From the NCBI GenBank assembly GCA_965222825.1, contig OZ244964.1, positions 372,001-436,000 on the forward strand: a stretch of DNA of 64,000 bases, read 5' to 3'. Source of the DNA: G965207335 sp965222825 (GTDB lineage: Bacteria; Pseudomonadota; Gammaproteobacteria; PS1; Pseudothioglobaceae). The notes under the pieces were generated by a model. It ran no database searches and was not told the origin of the DNA. It saw only the letters and a program-made list of their open reading frames with translations. Each line of letters begins with the position of its first letter. The first letter of the stretch is position 1. Positions 53,645 through 63,155 of the stretch are shown here, piece after piece. The translations under genes and the position numbers were made by a program.

Positions 53645-54982
53645 ATGTTTAGAAACAGATTAATAGATTTGCAACATTGGTCACAGGATTTACAGCGGAA
53701 ACCACTGATTATCAGAGGGGCTAGGCAAGTGGGAAAAAGCACATTAGTATCACTATTTGCCGAACAACAGGGCTTTGATTTATTGTTGCTTAATTTTGAG
53801 AGAAATCCAGAATACACTGAGTTTTTTGTAAGCAATAACCCAATTCAAATCGTCAAATTACTCGAACTTGGGCTAAACCGCGACATTGTTATTGGCAAAA
53901 CTTTATTATTTTTAGATGAAATCCAAGCCACCCCGAAAGTATTGGCGGTATTGCGTTATTTTTATGAAGAATTGCCTAAATTACACATTGTTGTGGCGGG
54001 TTCGCTATTGGATTTTGCGCTCCATTCCCCGACTTACTCTATGCCAGTTGGCAGGGTTAGCTATATGCACTTGCAACCAATGGGTTTTGTTGAATTTTTA
54101 CTAGCATTGCAAAAAAACAAGTTGGCGGATTATCTAAAAAATTGGCGTTTAGGCGAAGAAATACCTGATATATTGCACCAATCATTAATGCTTGCCTTTA
54201 AAGAATTTACGATAGTTGGTGGTATGCCAGAAGCGGTTAAAACTTACGCTCAAACAGCAAGTTTGAAACAAACTGAGTTGGTAAAACAGGATTTGCTCGC
54301 AACTTTCCAAGATGATTTTGCAAAATACGCCCAATCAAACCATATCGTCTTGTTGAGAAAAATATTTAACACCATCCCGACTATTGTTGGCAATAAAGTT
54401 AAATATTCGTCTTTATCTAAAGACCACCGTGCCGCAGAGGTTGCAAAAATGATTGATTTATTGATCAATGTGCGAATAGCCAATAAGGTCGTTCATAGCA
54501 GTGCCAATGGTGTGCCGTTATCTGCAGAAGCAAGACACAAGTTTTATAAATTAATTTTCTTGGATGTTGGGCTAATATCGAGCGTATTAAACTTAGATTA
54601 TCAGGCATTTATGAACGCGGATATTATGAGTGTGAATGCTGGAGTTTTGGCAGAGCAGTGGGTTGGACAGGCGTTAATTGTTAGTCAAGATTATAATAAA
54701 TCACCTGAGTTACACTATTGGATACGAGAGAAAAAATCAAGTTCAGCAGAACTGGATTATGTCATTTCGTGTGCCGGTCACATTGTGCCAATTGAAGTAA
54801 AAGCAGGCAAAACAGGTAGTCTCAAATCATTACATTTATTTATGCAAGAAAAAAAATATCAGCGTGCTATTCGTCTAAATACACAAGCGCCCAATATTTT
54901 AAATCAGCCCAATATCATATCACTACCCCTTTATTTAGCTGAACAAATTTGGCGTATATGCTTGGACGAAGTAACAATGTAA
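53645..54982 (+). CDS. AAA_14/DUF4143 ATPase
   Basis: A 445-residue ATPase with N-terminal Walker A IIRGARQVGKSTLV, Walker B TLLFLDEIQATP, VAGSLLDFAL, and a DUF4143 nuclease-like C-terminal part (ELDYVISCAGHIVPIEVKAG carries D...E-V-K as in PD-(D/E)xK folds). Such genes are common, mobile-looking and of uncertain role. It stands between cas6f (92 nt upstream) and the CRISPR leader, where no gene is expected. Codon usage resembles that of the cas genes. Confidence 0.9.
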   Translation: MFRNRLIDLQHWSQDLQRKPLIIRGARQVGKSTLVSLFAEQQGFDLLLLNFERNPEYTEFFVSNNPIQIVKLLELGLNRDIVIGKTLLFLDEIQATPKVLAVLRYFYEELPKLHIVVAGSLLDFALHSPTYSMPVGRVSYMHLQPMGFVEFLLALQKNKLADYLKNWRLGEEIPDILHQSLMLAFKEFTIVGGMPEAVKTYAQTASLKQTELVKQDLLATFQDDFAKYAQSNHIVLLRKIFNTIPTIVGNKVKYSSLSKDHRAAEVAKMIDLLINVRIANKVVHSSANGVPLSAEARHKFYKLIFLDVGLISSVLNLDYQAFMNADIMSVNAGVLAEQWVGQALIVSQDYNKSPELHYWIREKKSSSAELDYVISCAGHIVPIEVKAGKTGSLKSLHLFMQEKKYQRAIRLNTQAPNILNQPNIISLPLYLAEQIWRICLDEVTM

Positions 54983-55120
54983 TTTTTTAACCATTAATTG
55001 GTTACTCTTTAAAAATTTGTTATAAATCAATATGTTGTGATAACGATAAAAATATTGGTAAAAACAGTGTTTTTACTTTGAATCGTTGTTGCAATATGTG
55101 TTTTATGTGTTTAAAATACT
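54983..55120 (+). promoter_or_regulatory. CRISPR leader
   Basis: 138 nt of AT-rich sequence directly before the first repeat, on the side expected from the repeat orientation (GTTCAC ... CTTAGAAA). It contains a match to the IHF consensus and a palindrome, GTAAAAAC / AGT / GTTTTTAC at 55058-55076. New spacers should be added at 55121. Confidence 0.75.
55025..55037 (+). promoter_or_regulatory. IHF-binding site in the CRISPR leader
   Basis: AATCAATATGTTG fits WATCAANNNNTTR exactly. IHF bending of the leader is known to guide Cas1-Cas2-3 in type I-F systems. It lies 84 nt before the first repeat. Confidence 0.65.
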
Positions 55121-57559
55121 GTTCACCACCACATAGGTGGCTTAGAAAATTACAACACACTTAACATTAACTTGTTTTGTTGTTCACCACCACATAGGTG
55201 GCTTAGAAACGTATAATATAGATATCATTACATAGACATCTGTTCACCACCACATAGGTGGCTTAGAAAAATACAGCATTATCAGCGTCGCGTATGATAT
55301 ATGTTCACCACCACATAGGTGGCTTAGAAAATTCAATCATCAAATTTAAACACTACTTATTAGTTCACCACCACATAGGTGGCTTAGAAATGTAAATTTA
55401 TACCTTTCTTAGTCCTCAATAAGTTCACCACCACATAGGTGGCTTAGAAAAGCGTCTATTTTATATACATTAAAATACAGCGGTTCACCACCACATAGGT
55501 GGCTTAGAAAACAAAAACAGCGATATTTTTAGATGTTTATGTGTTCACCACCACATAGGTGGCTTAGAAAAAGCTTTAAGTTTTTTCTGTAAGTATCTAT
55601 TAGTTCACCACCACATAGGTGGCTTAGAAACCTAATTTTTTTTGTTAACTTTTGTTACTTTTGTTCACCACCACATAGGTGGCTTAGAAAAACACTTTAT
55701 TATCAGCGTCACGTATAATATATGTTCACCACCACATAGGTGGCTTAGAAATTTACTATCACATTACTACTTACGATATCGTTGTTCACCACCACATAGG
55801 TGGCTTAGAAATCAACAGCAATACTACAATCGTATGCTTTTAAGTTCACCACCACATAGGTGGCTTAGAAAGCAGTTGAAGTCGTAGCTTTTGTTGCAAA
55901 ACTGTTCACCACCACATAGGTGGCTTAGAAATTACTATACTATTACTGATTACGATATCGTTCGTTCACCACCACATAGGTGGCTTAGAAAGCCCCTTTT
56001 TTTCGCACTAAAATCAATGATTTGTTCACCACCACATAGGTGGCTTAGAAAATATGTGACGCTGATAATACTGTATTACCGTCTGTTCACCACCACATAG
56101 GTGGCTTAGAAAGAACTTAACAGCATTTGACATAGGTGAGTATAGTTCACCACCACATAGGTGGCTTAGAAATAACTTTAAGTTTTTTCTATAAGTGTCG
56201 ATCAGTTCACCACCACATAGGTGGCTTAGAAATATGTCGAAGGCTGTTAAAGCTGGTAATACAGGTTCACCACCACATAGGTGGCTTAGAAAAAAAATGA
56301 CAAATCACAATATAAATATTGGATTGTTCACCACCACATAGGTGGCTTAGAAAAGGTAGATGCTTGTATACTCTAACTTTTAATGAGTTCACCACCACAT
56401 AGGTGGCTTAGAAAATATATATATTATACGTGATGCTGATAATGAAGTTCACCACCACATAGGTGGCTTAGAAATATGTTAACAGCGTTCGACATAAGTG
56501 AGTATATGTTCACCACCACATAGGTGGCTTAGAAATATGTTAACTGCATTTGATATTGGCGAATATATGTTCACCACCACATAGGTGGCTTAGAAATACT
56601 TTGATAACACTAAATCAGCAAGAGCATAGTTCACCACCACATAGGTGGCTTAGAAAGCGTTTAGTCTACTTGCACGACTTAACTTACTGTTCACCACCAC
56701 ATAGGTGGCTTAGAAAAAGTTTAAGATTTTTTCTATAAGTATCTATTAGTTCACCACCACATAGGTGGCTTAGAAATAATTTCAAATTTTTTCTATAAGT
56801 GTCGATCAGTTCACCACCACATAGGTGGCTTAGAAAACTAGTGCAGATATATATACATAGTAAGAACAGTTCACCACCACATAGGTGGCTTAGAAACCTT
56901 ATTTTTTGTTAACTTTTTTGTTACTTTTTGTTCACCACCACATAGGTGGCTTAGAAAAATGATATCTATATCATACGCGATGCTGATAATGTTCACCACC
57001 ACATAGGTGGCTTAGAAACCTTATTTTTTGTTACTTTTTGTTTTATATAAGTTCACCACCACATAGGTGGCTTAGAAAGCTGGTGTATATATACATATAT
57101 TACTCGCAGTGTTCACCACCACATAGGTGGCTTAGAAAGTCTATTAATGTAATATTTATATTGTGATTTGGTTCACCACCACATAGGTGGCTTAGAAAGG
57201 CAGATGCTTGTATACTCTAACTTTTAACGAGTTCACCACCACATAGGTGGCTTAGAAATAACTTCAAGTTTTTTCTATAAGTGTCAATAAGTTCACCACC
57301 ACATAGGTGGCTTAGAAAACACTCTCAAATTTCTCAACTTTCTCATTTAGGTTCACCACCACATAGGTGGCTTAGAAAGTTAACATTGGTAATACAGTAT
57401 TATCAGCATGTTCACCACCACATAGGTGGCTTAGAAAAGCATTAACAGCATTTGATATCAGCGAGTATATGTTCACCACCACATAGGTGGCTTAGAAACC
57501 TTTATTTTTTGTTAACTTTTTGTTTTATATAGTTCACCACCACATAGGTGGCTTAGAAA

Positions 57560-57773
57560 ATTTAACCTGCTCGCACGACTTAACTTACTGATTGTTCACC
57601 ACCACATAGGTGGCTTAGAAAAGCATCTATCTTGTATACATTAAAGTAAAGTGGTTCACCACCACATAGGTGGCTTAGAAAGAGTAATATATGTATATAT
57701 ATGCCCACGAGTGGTTCACCACCACATAGGTGGCTTAGAAAGGTAAAGCACTGTTGTAACTTGCAATATCTTT
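57560..57773 (+). repeat. Duplicated four-spacer block, first copy
   Basis: Four spacers (starting 57560, 57622, 57682, 57742) recur unchanged and in the same order exactly 543 nt downstream (58103-58316). The flanking spacers differ. Confidence 0.95.
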
Positions 57774-58102
57774 GTTCACCACCACATAGGTGGCTTAGAA
57801 ATACTTTGATAACACTAAATCAGCAAGAACATAGTTCACCACCACATAGGTGGCTTAGAAAAGTTTCTATTTTATATACATTAAAATATAATGGTTCACC
57901 ACCACATAGGTGGCTTAGAAAATCTATCGTACTTTTGTTGTCATCGTTAAAAGTGTTCACCACCACATAGGTGGCTTAGAAAAGTCTCTATCTTGTATAC
58001 ATTAAAGTAAAGCGGTTCACCACCACATAGGTGGCTTAGAAAAGTTTCTATTTTATATACATTAAAGTAAAGCGGTTCACCACCACATAGGTGGCTTAGA
58101 AA

Positions 58103-58316
58103 ATTTAACCTGCTCGCACGACTTAACTTACTGATTGTTCACCACCACATAGGTGGCTTAGAAAAGCATCTATCTTGTATACATTAAAGTAAAGTGGTTC
58201 ACCACCACATAGGTGGCTTAGAAAGAGTAATATATGTATATATATGCCCACGAGTGGTTCACCACCACATAGGTGGCTTAGAAAGGTAAAGCACTGTTGT
58301 AACTTGCAATATCTTT
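58103..58316 (+). repeat. Duplicated four-spacer block, second copy
   Basis: Second copy of the block at 57560-57773. Five other spacers separate the two copies. Confidence 0.95.
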
Positions 58317-58907
58317 GTTCACCACCACATAGGTGGCTTAGAAAGGTATACTGTTAACAACAAAACAAGTTAATGTTGTTCACCACCACATAGGTGGCTT
58401 AGAAATCAAACTTGGTGTTGTTGACAATATAACTGATGTTCACCACCACATAGGTGGCTTAGAAATATGATTGTAGTATCGCTGTTGAAGTTGTTGCTTG
58501 TTCACCACCACATAGGTGGCTTAGAAAAATTTTAAGTTTTTTCTATAAGTGTCAATAACGTTCACCACCACATAGGTGGCTTAGAAATTACTTATAATAG
58601 TAAAGGAGTAGAGATATGGGTTCACCACCACATAGGTGGCTTAGAAAAGATATATATATACATAAGTATAACAATAAGTGTTCACCACCACATAGGTGGC
58701 TTAGAAAGGTTATATTGATTTAGCTAATTATAACCGACTACAGCCTAAACGCAAATCACAACGCAAAAACATTCGATGCCCGGCGTCTAAGTATTATAAT
58801 TATTTACTAAAAAGCTAAATCTAATTTGTGGGGTTTGTTTTACCTGTCTTCTGCTAGGTTTCGACTTATTTGTGAGTGTCTAGTTTTTTGAAAACTTGAA
58901 AATAACC

Positions 58908-59204
58908 CTAGCCAACTTTACCCGGAATTGAGCCTACTGTGCTAATTGTTAAACACACGGTGCTGAGACTTGAAAATCCAAAATACTTTCCTGATGCTGC
59001 TACTGATATATTTGTAAGTTCTTTTAATTGTAAATGTCTGTGTGGTATTATGACATATGTAATATCAATAGTATTTTTTTTGACAACAACATTAGTGTCA
59101 TCAGATATAATATTGCTATCTAGTTCAAGAATATAAGCACTGGGATTGGTAGTTATTTTTTTACGAAATTCCTTGTCAAATATTTTACTATCTATATTAT
59201 TCAT
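58908..59204 (-). CDS. NHLP-leader RiPP precursor-like peptide (copy 7, diverged core)
   Basis: A 98-residue peptide with TGGAGA before the ATG. The leader (FDKEFRKKITTNPSAYILEL, VVVKKNTIDITYVIIPHRHL, then LKELTNISVAAS) clearly matches copies 1-6. The core is short and different: GKYFGFSSLSTVCLTISTVG-SIPGKVG, with one Cys, aromatic residues and a Pro, and without the regular xG(S/T) triplets. It lies 200 nt beyond the CRISPR array on the opposite strand. Confidence 0.75.
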   Translation of the reverse strand: MNNIDSKIFDKEFRKKITTNPSAYILELDSNIISDDTNVVVKKNTIDITYVIIPHRHLQLKELTNISVAASGKYFGFSSLSTVCLTISTVGSIPGKVG

Positions 59205-59327
59205 TTTATTTCTCCATTTTGTTGTAAAAAAAGTTTAATTTATATTCTAATTTTATATTTAATTTATTTAGTAATAATATTTTTAATTAATTCTTTATAC
59301 ATTATAAGTGTTACATTTGTTTAGTTA

Positions 59328-62300
59328 TCATAATACCCCTGTTACTCTTACATACCAACCTTTTATATTATAATCTAGGTCAGCTAAATCGCTACTATAA
59401 CCACTAAAATTGTATCCTAATGCAGCCTCTATTAAATCGTTAAATCTACGCTTAACTTCTAACATAAAACCTCGTTTATCATCTTTGGCTCGTTTATTGT
59501 ATAAATTTCTAAGCTCTAAACTAACAAAGGTTTCAGGTAATATTTCATATTGTGCTAATAGTGCTGCTAAACTTAGCCTATTATCATACCAAATACCGCC
59601 AAATTTCTCTTTGGAAAAACGCATTGCAAGTTTAGTGCCTAGTTGCCATTGTCTGCTAGTTTTATAAAGAATATCAGTAGAAAATACATGCCCTTTATCA
59701 GCTGCTATATTATTTTCTTGCACTTGATCTGTGGGATAATTATTTTCAACCCAAGTGTATTTAAAAAGATTATTAAATTTATTATTATCTACAGGTCTAT
59801 AAGCAAAGTTTAAATCAAAACGATTATTACTAGCATCTATGGTATTAGTATCTTTATTATTAGTTCTACTCCATTCTATAGTGTTTACTATTGATAAATC
59901 TTTATTGTATTTTCCCCTAATATTAGAACGGAATACATACTGAGTACGATTATTAGCACCAACATCATCTCTTCTACTAACATTTAATGATGATTTTAAC
60001 ACCGCATTATCTTCGTCATCAGTTCTAACATAAACCGTCCCTACCCCAAAATTAGTTCTTTTATCTCTGCTATTATCTTCATTTTCTACATAACCTTGTC
60101 CAGCGTTTACAACTAATGACCAATCTTTATTAATATTCCCTGATAACTCTACATCGTAGCCATCACTTGTGCTGTTATCTTTCTTTTCAGTGTATCTACT
60201 AATTTTGCTATTAATGCTTCTTTCTTTGCTAATTTTATGACTTAATTTAGTTGCTATTACACTTCTAGTATCATTTTTAGCAGAGCTTAGCGTAGTATCT
60301 ACTCCTATATTGGTTTTATCATTAATTGGTGCATAAGCTCCTAAGGCCAAAGACTGCACGCTATTATTATTAGCATCTGTTATGTTAGTAGCAGCTATTC
60401 TATATTGCTTATTATCTTTGGTATTATGAACATAAGCTCCACTGGTATTATAAGCTAAACTGCCATCATCATTTTTTGTTAGCCCAGAGCCAATAGATGC
60501 CCCATCTTTAGAATAACCACCTGAAATATTGGCTTTATTACTACCATTGCTATTTTCAAGCCCAGCACCAACAGAAAAACTACTATTACTATAACCACCG
60601 CCAATACGACTACTATTTACGCCCTCACTATTTTTACTAGTCCCTGCTGATAAGGAAATACCATTATTTGCTCTATAAGTAGCATCAATATTGCTGGCAT
60701 TGTTTTTATCAGTTAGAAAAGTGGTATTAGCTACTACTTCTAAATTATTATTTATCTTGTGTTTAGCACCTATTGTAGTTTGTTGTTTTGAATCATTTGC
60801 TAGTGTTAATTGATGGCGAAGATTAAACTTAGTATCTTTACTAAACGCATATTCTGCCTGAGAGGCAAACTGAGATTGTTGATCATTAGTTTCTTGTTGA
60901 TTAGTTGTGTTATATTTATTGACTATATTATGGCTAAATGCCGATGTTATTATCAAATTATCTGATAATTGATAATTAGATTGTAATATTAAATTATCAG
61001 CCCGCTGCCAATTCTTAGTTGTAGTTTTATTTATATCATCACTTAAATCATATTTTGCTCTAAGTTTTAGTTTCTCGCTACTACGATACTTTTTATCAAA
61101 ACCAGCTGTTATTTTACCGCCCTCAACACTACTGGTATTTTCTGATAGATTTGTAGCTGCTTTTTTATAATAATAACTAAGATTATTATCATCACCTTCG
61201 GTTTTAATACTACCCTTTATTGATACACCTTTTTGCTCATTATCTTGGCTATTATCAACTACTTTTTGACTCCAATTTATACCGCCATCATTGGATATAA
61301 ATGGTGCTTCTGATGCAGTATTACTTTTAGCTAGCTCGATGTCTAATACATGGTCTTTATTAATATGGATATTAGCATCAATGCCTTGGGCTTTATAGGT
61401 TCTATTACTTAATTCTTCACTTTGTTGTTGTAAGCCGATAACAATATCATCATTAAGTGCTTGTTGAACTCTATTTGCAATATTTGCCTGAGTTAAATCA
61501 CTAGATACAGAATAATTATAATCAGTAATAACATAAATATTATTCTGGTCATAATCATCATCAAAAATAATTAAACCTGATTGTAAATATTGTTTAATTG
61601 GTCTCCAAAATAACAACCTACCCGAGTTGGCATCAACTTCAAAGTCCACTCCTGCTACTAAATTTTTTGTAATTAGAGTATTGTTATTAACACTATCTCT
61701 AACCTCTAATGATACTTTTAGAGTATTTTCAATTATATTAGTATAACGCAAATAATACAAAATACCGCCGGTTGATAAAAATTCATTACGCGTTCTTTTT
61801 GCTTCTAAATTAGCGTAATACGAATCTATTACGGTATCTGGTATGCCATATTTTGTAGTCTCATTCGACTCATAATGGATGCCTAATCCACTAATACTAC
61901 GGTTTATATTACTTAACTCTTGGACTGGAAATTGGGTTTTTAATTTGCCCCATTTTAACCACGATTTATCTTTTTCCACCAATAAATACAATATACCTCT
62001 AGCCTCACTTGATAAGTCTGTAACACTAGAATCATCGCCATAAACTGCATAATTAGTATCGGGGTCTAAATACGATAAAATATCGTTATCTTCTCTCTGT
62101 GTATCTATACTAGCATTAAGTAAATATTCACCCCTTATTAAACCACGATAATAAAGTTGCACCTTGCCCTTAGTTACTATGCGTTTTGGATAATCAACAC
62201 TGCCAGAATTAGCAAAAGCACGATTGCCCGTTACCTTTCTATCTATTACCTCAATATCTGCTATGCCTATTAAAAAACTATTAGTCAAGGTATCACTGGT

Positions 62301-62891
62301 GTTGGCTACAACATTATTATTGGCTAAATTAACATCTAGCTTTGCTACAACTTGGTAATTGTCTTGTATGTTGTAATTATCATCAACTTGTGCAAAACCC
62401 TCCCCTAATTGAGTCAGCCAATTAATACCTCCATCTAAAGAGTAATAATATAATTCATCATAAATTTCATAGTCCTTAGCAAAATAATTATAATCAACGC
62501 TAATCAATAATAGATTATGCTCGACATTTTTTAGCCAATCATCATCTAAAAAGTCATAAACAGGTTTTGTAAAAGATAGTTCTCCTGTTTGATAATCAAT
62601 ACTAAAATCTTTGTCTTTTGTTAATTTATTACTAAATAAAATATTATGGGCATTGTCTTTTATCTGGATAACTAAACTAATACCGTATTTAGCAATGGTA
62701 GTATGGCGTAAAAAATACTGATTACCTTGTGTTGCTAAAAAACTATTATGGGATGATAAAATAATATTTTTATCAGATGATTCAATATCGTTATTAGCAT
62801 AAGTTTTGCTAATTATTACGCTAAATAAAATAATTGCTATAAATACCAATAATTTATTAGTATTATTTATTAATTTGTAATTTTTTAACAT
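59328..62891 (-). CDS. Large outer-membrane beta-barrel/surface protein
   Basis: 1187 residues with a signal-like N-terminal segment (LLVFIAIILFSVIISKTYA). The N-terminal half has two copies of a module: ..YFLRHTTI...VIQIKD..., GELSFTKPVYDFL at about 100, and YYLRYTNI ... SGRLLFWRPIKQYL at about 400. Between them is YAVYGDDSSVTDLSSEARGI with LYLLVEKDKSWLKWG. From about 600 on come alternating hydrophobic strands with Gly/Ser/Asn repeats (SAGTSKNSEGVNSSRIGGGY and similar), ending GWYVRVTGVL as a barrel would. It is probably a surface or adhesin-like barrel; the function is unknown. The gene at 63156 carries the same module. Confidence 0.72.
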   Translation of the reverse strand: MLKNYKLINNTNKLLVFIAIILFSVIISKTYANNDIESSDKNIILSSHNSFLATQGNQYFLRHTTIAKYGISLVIQIKDNAHNILFSNKLTKDKDFSIDYQTGELSFTKPVYDFLDDDWLKNVEHNLLLISVDYNYFAKDYEIYDELYYYSLDGGINWLTQLGEGFAQVDDNYNIQDNYQVVAKLDVNLANNNVVANTSDTLTNSFLIGIADIEVIDRKVTGNRAFANSGSVDYPKRIVTKGKVQLYYRGLIRGEYLLNASIDTQREDNDILSYLDPDTNYAVYGDDSSVTDLSSEARGILYLLVEKDKSWLKWGKLKTQFPVQELSNINRSISGLGIHYESNETTKYGIPDTVIDSYYANLEAKRTRNEFLSTGGILYYLRYTNIIENTLKVSLEVRDSVNNNTLITKNLVAGVDFEVDANSGRLLFWRPIKQYLQSGLIIFDDDYDQNNIYVITDYNYSVSSDLTQANIANRVQQALNDDIVIGLQQQSEELSNRTYKAQGIDANIHINKDHVLDIELAKSNTASEAPFISNDGGINWSQKVVDNSQDNEQKGVSIKGSIKTEGDDNNLSYYYKKAATNLSENTSSVEGGKITAGFDKKYRSSEKLKLRAKYDLSDDINKTTTKNWQRADNLILQSNYQLSDNLIITSAFSHNIVNKYNTTNQQETNDQQSQFASQAEYAFSKDTKFNLRHQLTLANDSKQQTTIGAKHKINNNLEVVANTTFLTDKNNASNIDATYRANNGISLSAGTSKNSEGVNSSRIGGGYSNSSFSVGAGLENSNGSNKANISGGYSKDGASIGSGLTKNDDGSLAYNTSGAYVHNTKDNKQYRIAATNITDANNNSVQSLALGAYAPINDKTNIGVDTTLSSAKNDTRSVIATKLSHKISKERSINSKISRYTEKKDNSTSDGYDVELSGNINKDWSLVVNAGQGYVENEDNSRDKRTNFGVGTVYVRTDDEDNAVLKSSLNVSRRDDVGANNRTQYVFRSNIRGKYNKDLSIVNTIEWSRTNNKDTNTIDASNNRFDLNFAYRPVDNNKFNNLFKYTWVENNYPTDQVQENNIAADKGHVFSTDILYKTSRQWQLGTKLAMRFSKEKFGGIWYDNRLSLAALLAQYEILPETFVSLELRNLYNKRAKDDKRGFMLEVKRRFNDLIEAALGYNFSGYSSDLADLDYNIKGWYVRVTGVL

Positions 62892-63155
62892 ATATAGTTA
62901 AAAATACTAAAAAACCTTGCTATTATAACATATATTGTTAATTAACACTAATTTTAGGATTTTTGGGATTTTGTATGTCTAAATAATTTATTAATTATTT
63001 GAATTTAATTGTGGTCAGTGCAAAATTAAATTACTTGCTAATTTTTATTATATTTTGGTTTTTTGAGTTATAACTATTTTTGCGGTGTAAATTATTTGTT
63101 TACTAAAAACAAATATGATTTGTGGGATTTGCTTATTTTATCTGTCCTCTGCTTT
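62892..63155. other. Intergenic region between two surface-protein genes
   Basis: 264 nt, AT-rich. The stretch 63118-63153 next to the downstream stop resembles 58824-58855 (shared ATTTGTGGG ... CTGTC.TCTGCT). Nothing else recognisable is seen. Confidence 0.4.

Larger units (their letters stand above)
55121..58707 (+). CRISPR. Type I-F CRISPR array, 60 repeats / 59 spacers
   Basis: The 28-nt repeat GTTCACCACCACATAGGTGG-CTTAGAAA occurs 60 times by line-by-line count, with no variant seen, including the last copy (58680-58707). Spacers are mostly 32-33 nt (31-34). The repeat has the I-F layout: stem CCACC/GGTGG around ACATA, and the 3' handle CTTAGAAA. The leader is at the left, so leader-proximal spacers are the newest. 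The spacer set is highly redundant: many families encode the same short peptide with synonymous differences, and a four-spacer block is duplicated. The short frames within the array (reading SPPHRWLR) are repeats read as protein, not genes. Confidence 0.99.

Noticed and set aside
55642..57970. Several short plus-strand ORFs inside the CRISPR array, all reading SPPHRWLR repeatedly
   Set aside because: They are the CRISPR repeat translated. No ribosome binding sites, and the array is a non-coding transcript.
45368..58791. CTTCGACGCCGGGCTTAG at the cas1 3' end resembles, inverted, 58775-58791 beyond the array, suggesting terminal repeats of a mobile cas element
   Set aside because: Only about 15 of 17 bases match. 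The first copy encodes the conserved Cas1 ending TPGLEV, and no target duplication or transposase is seen.
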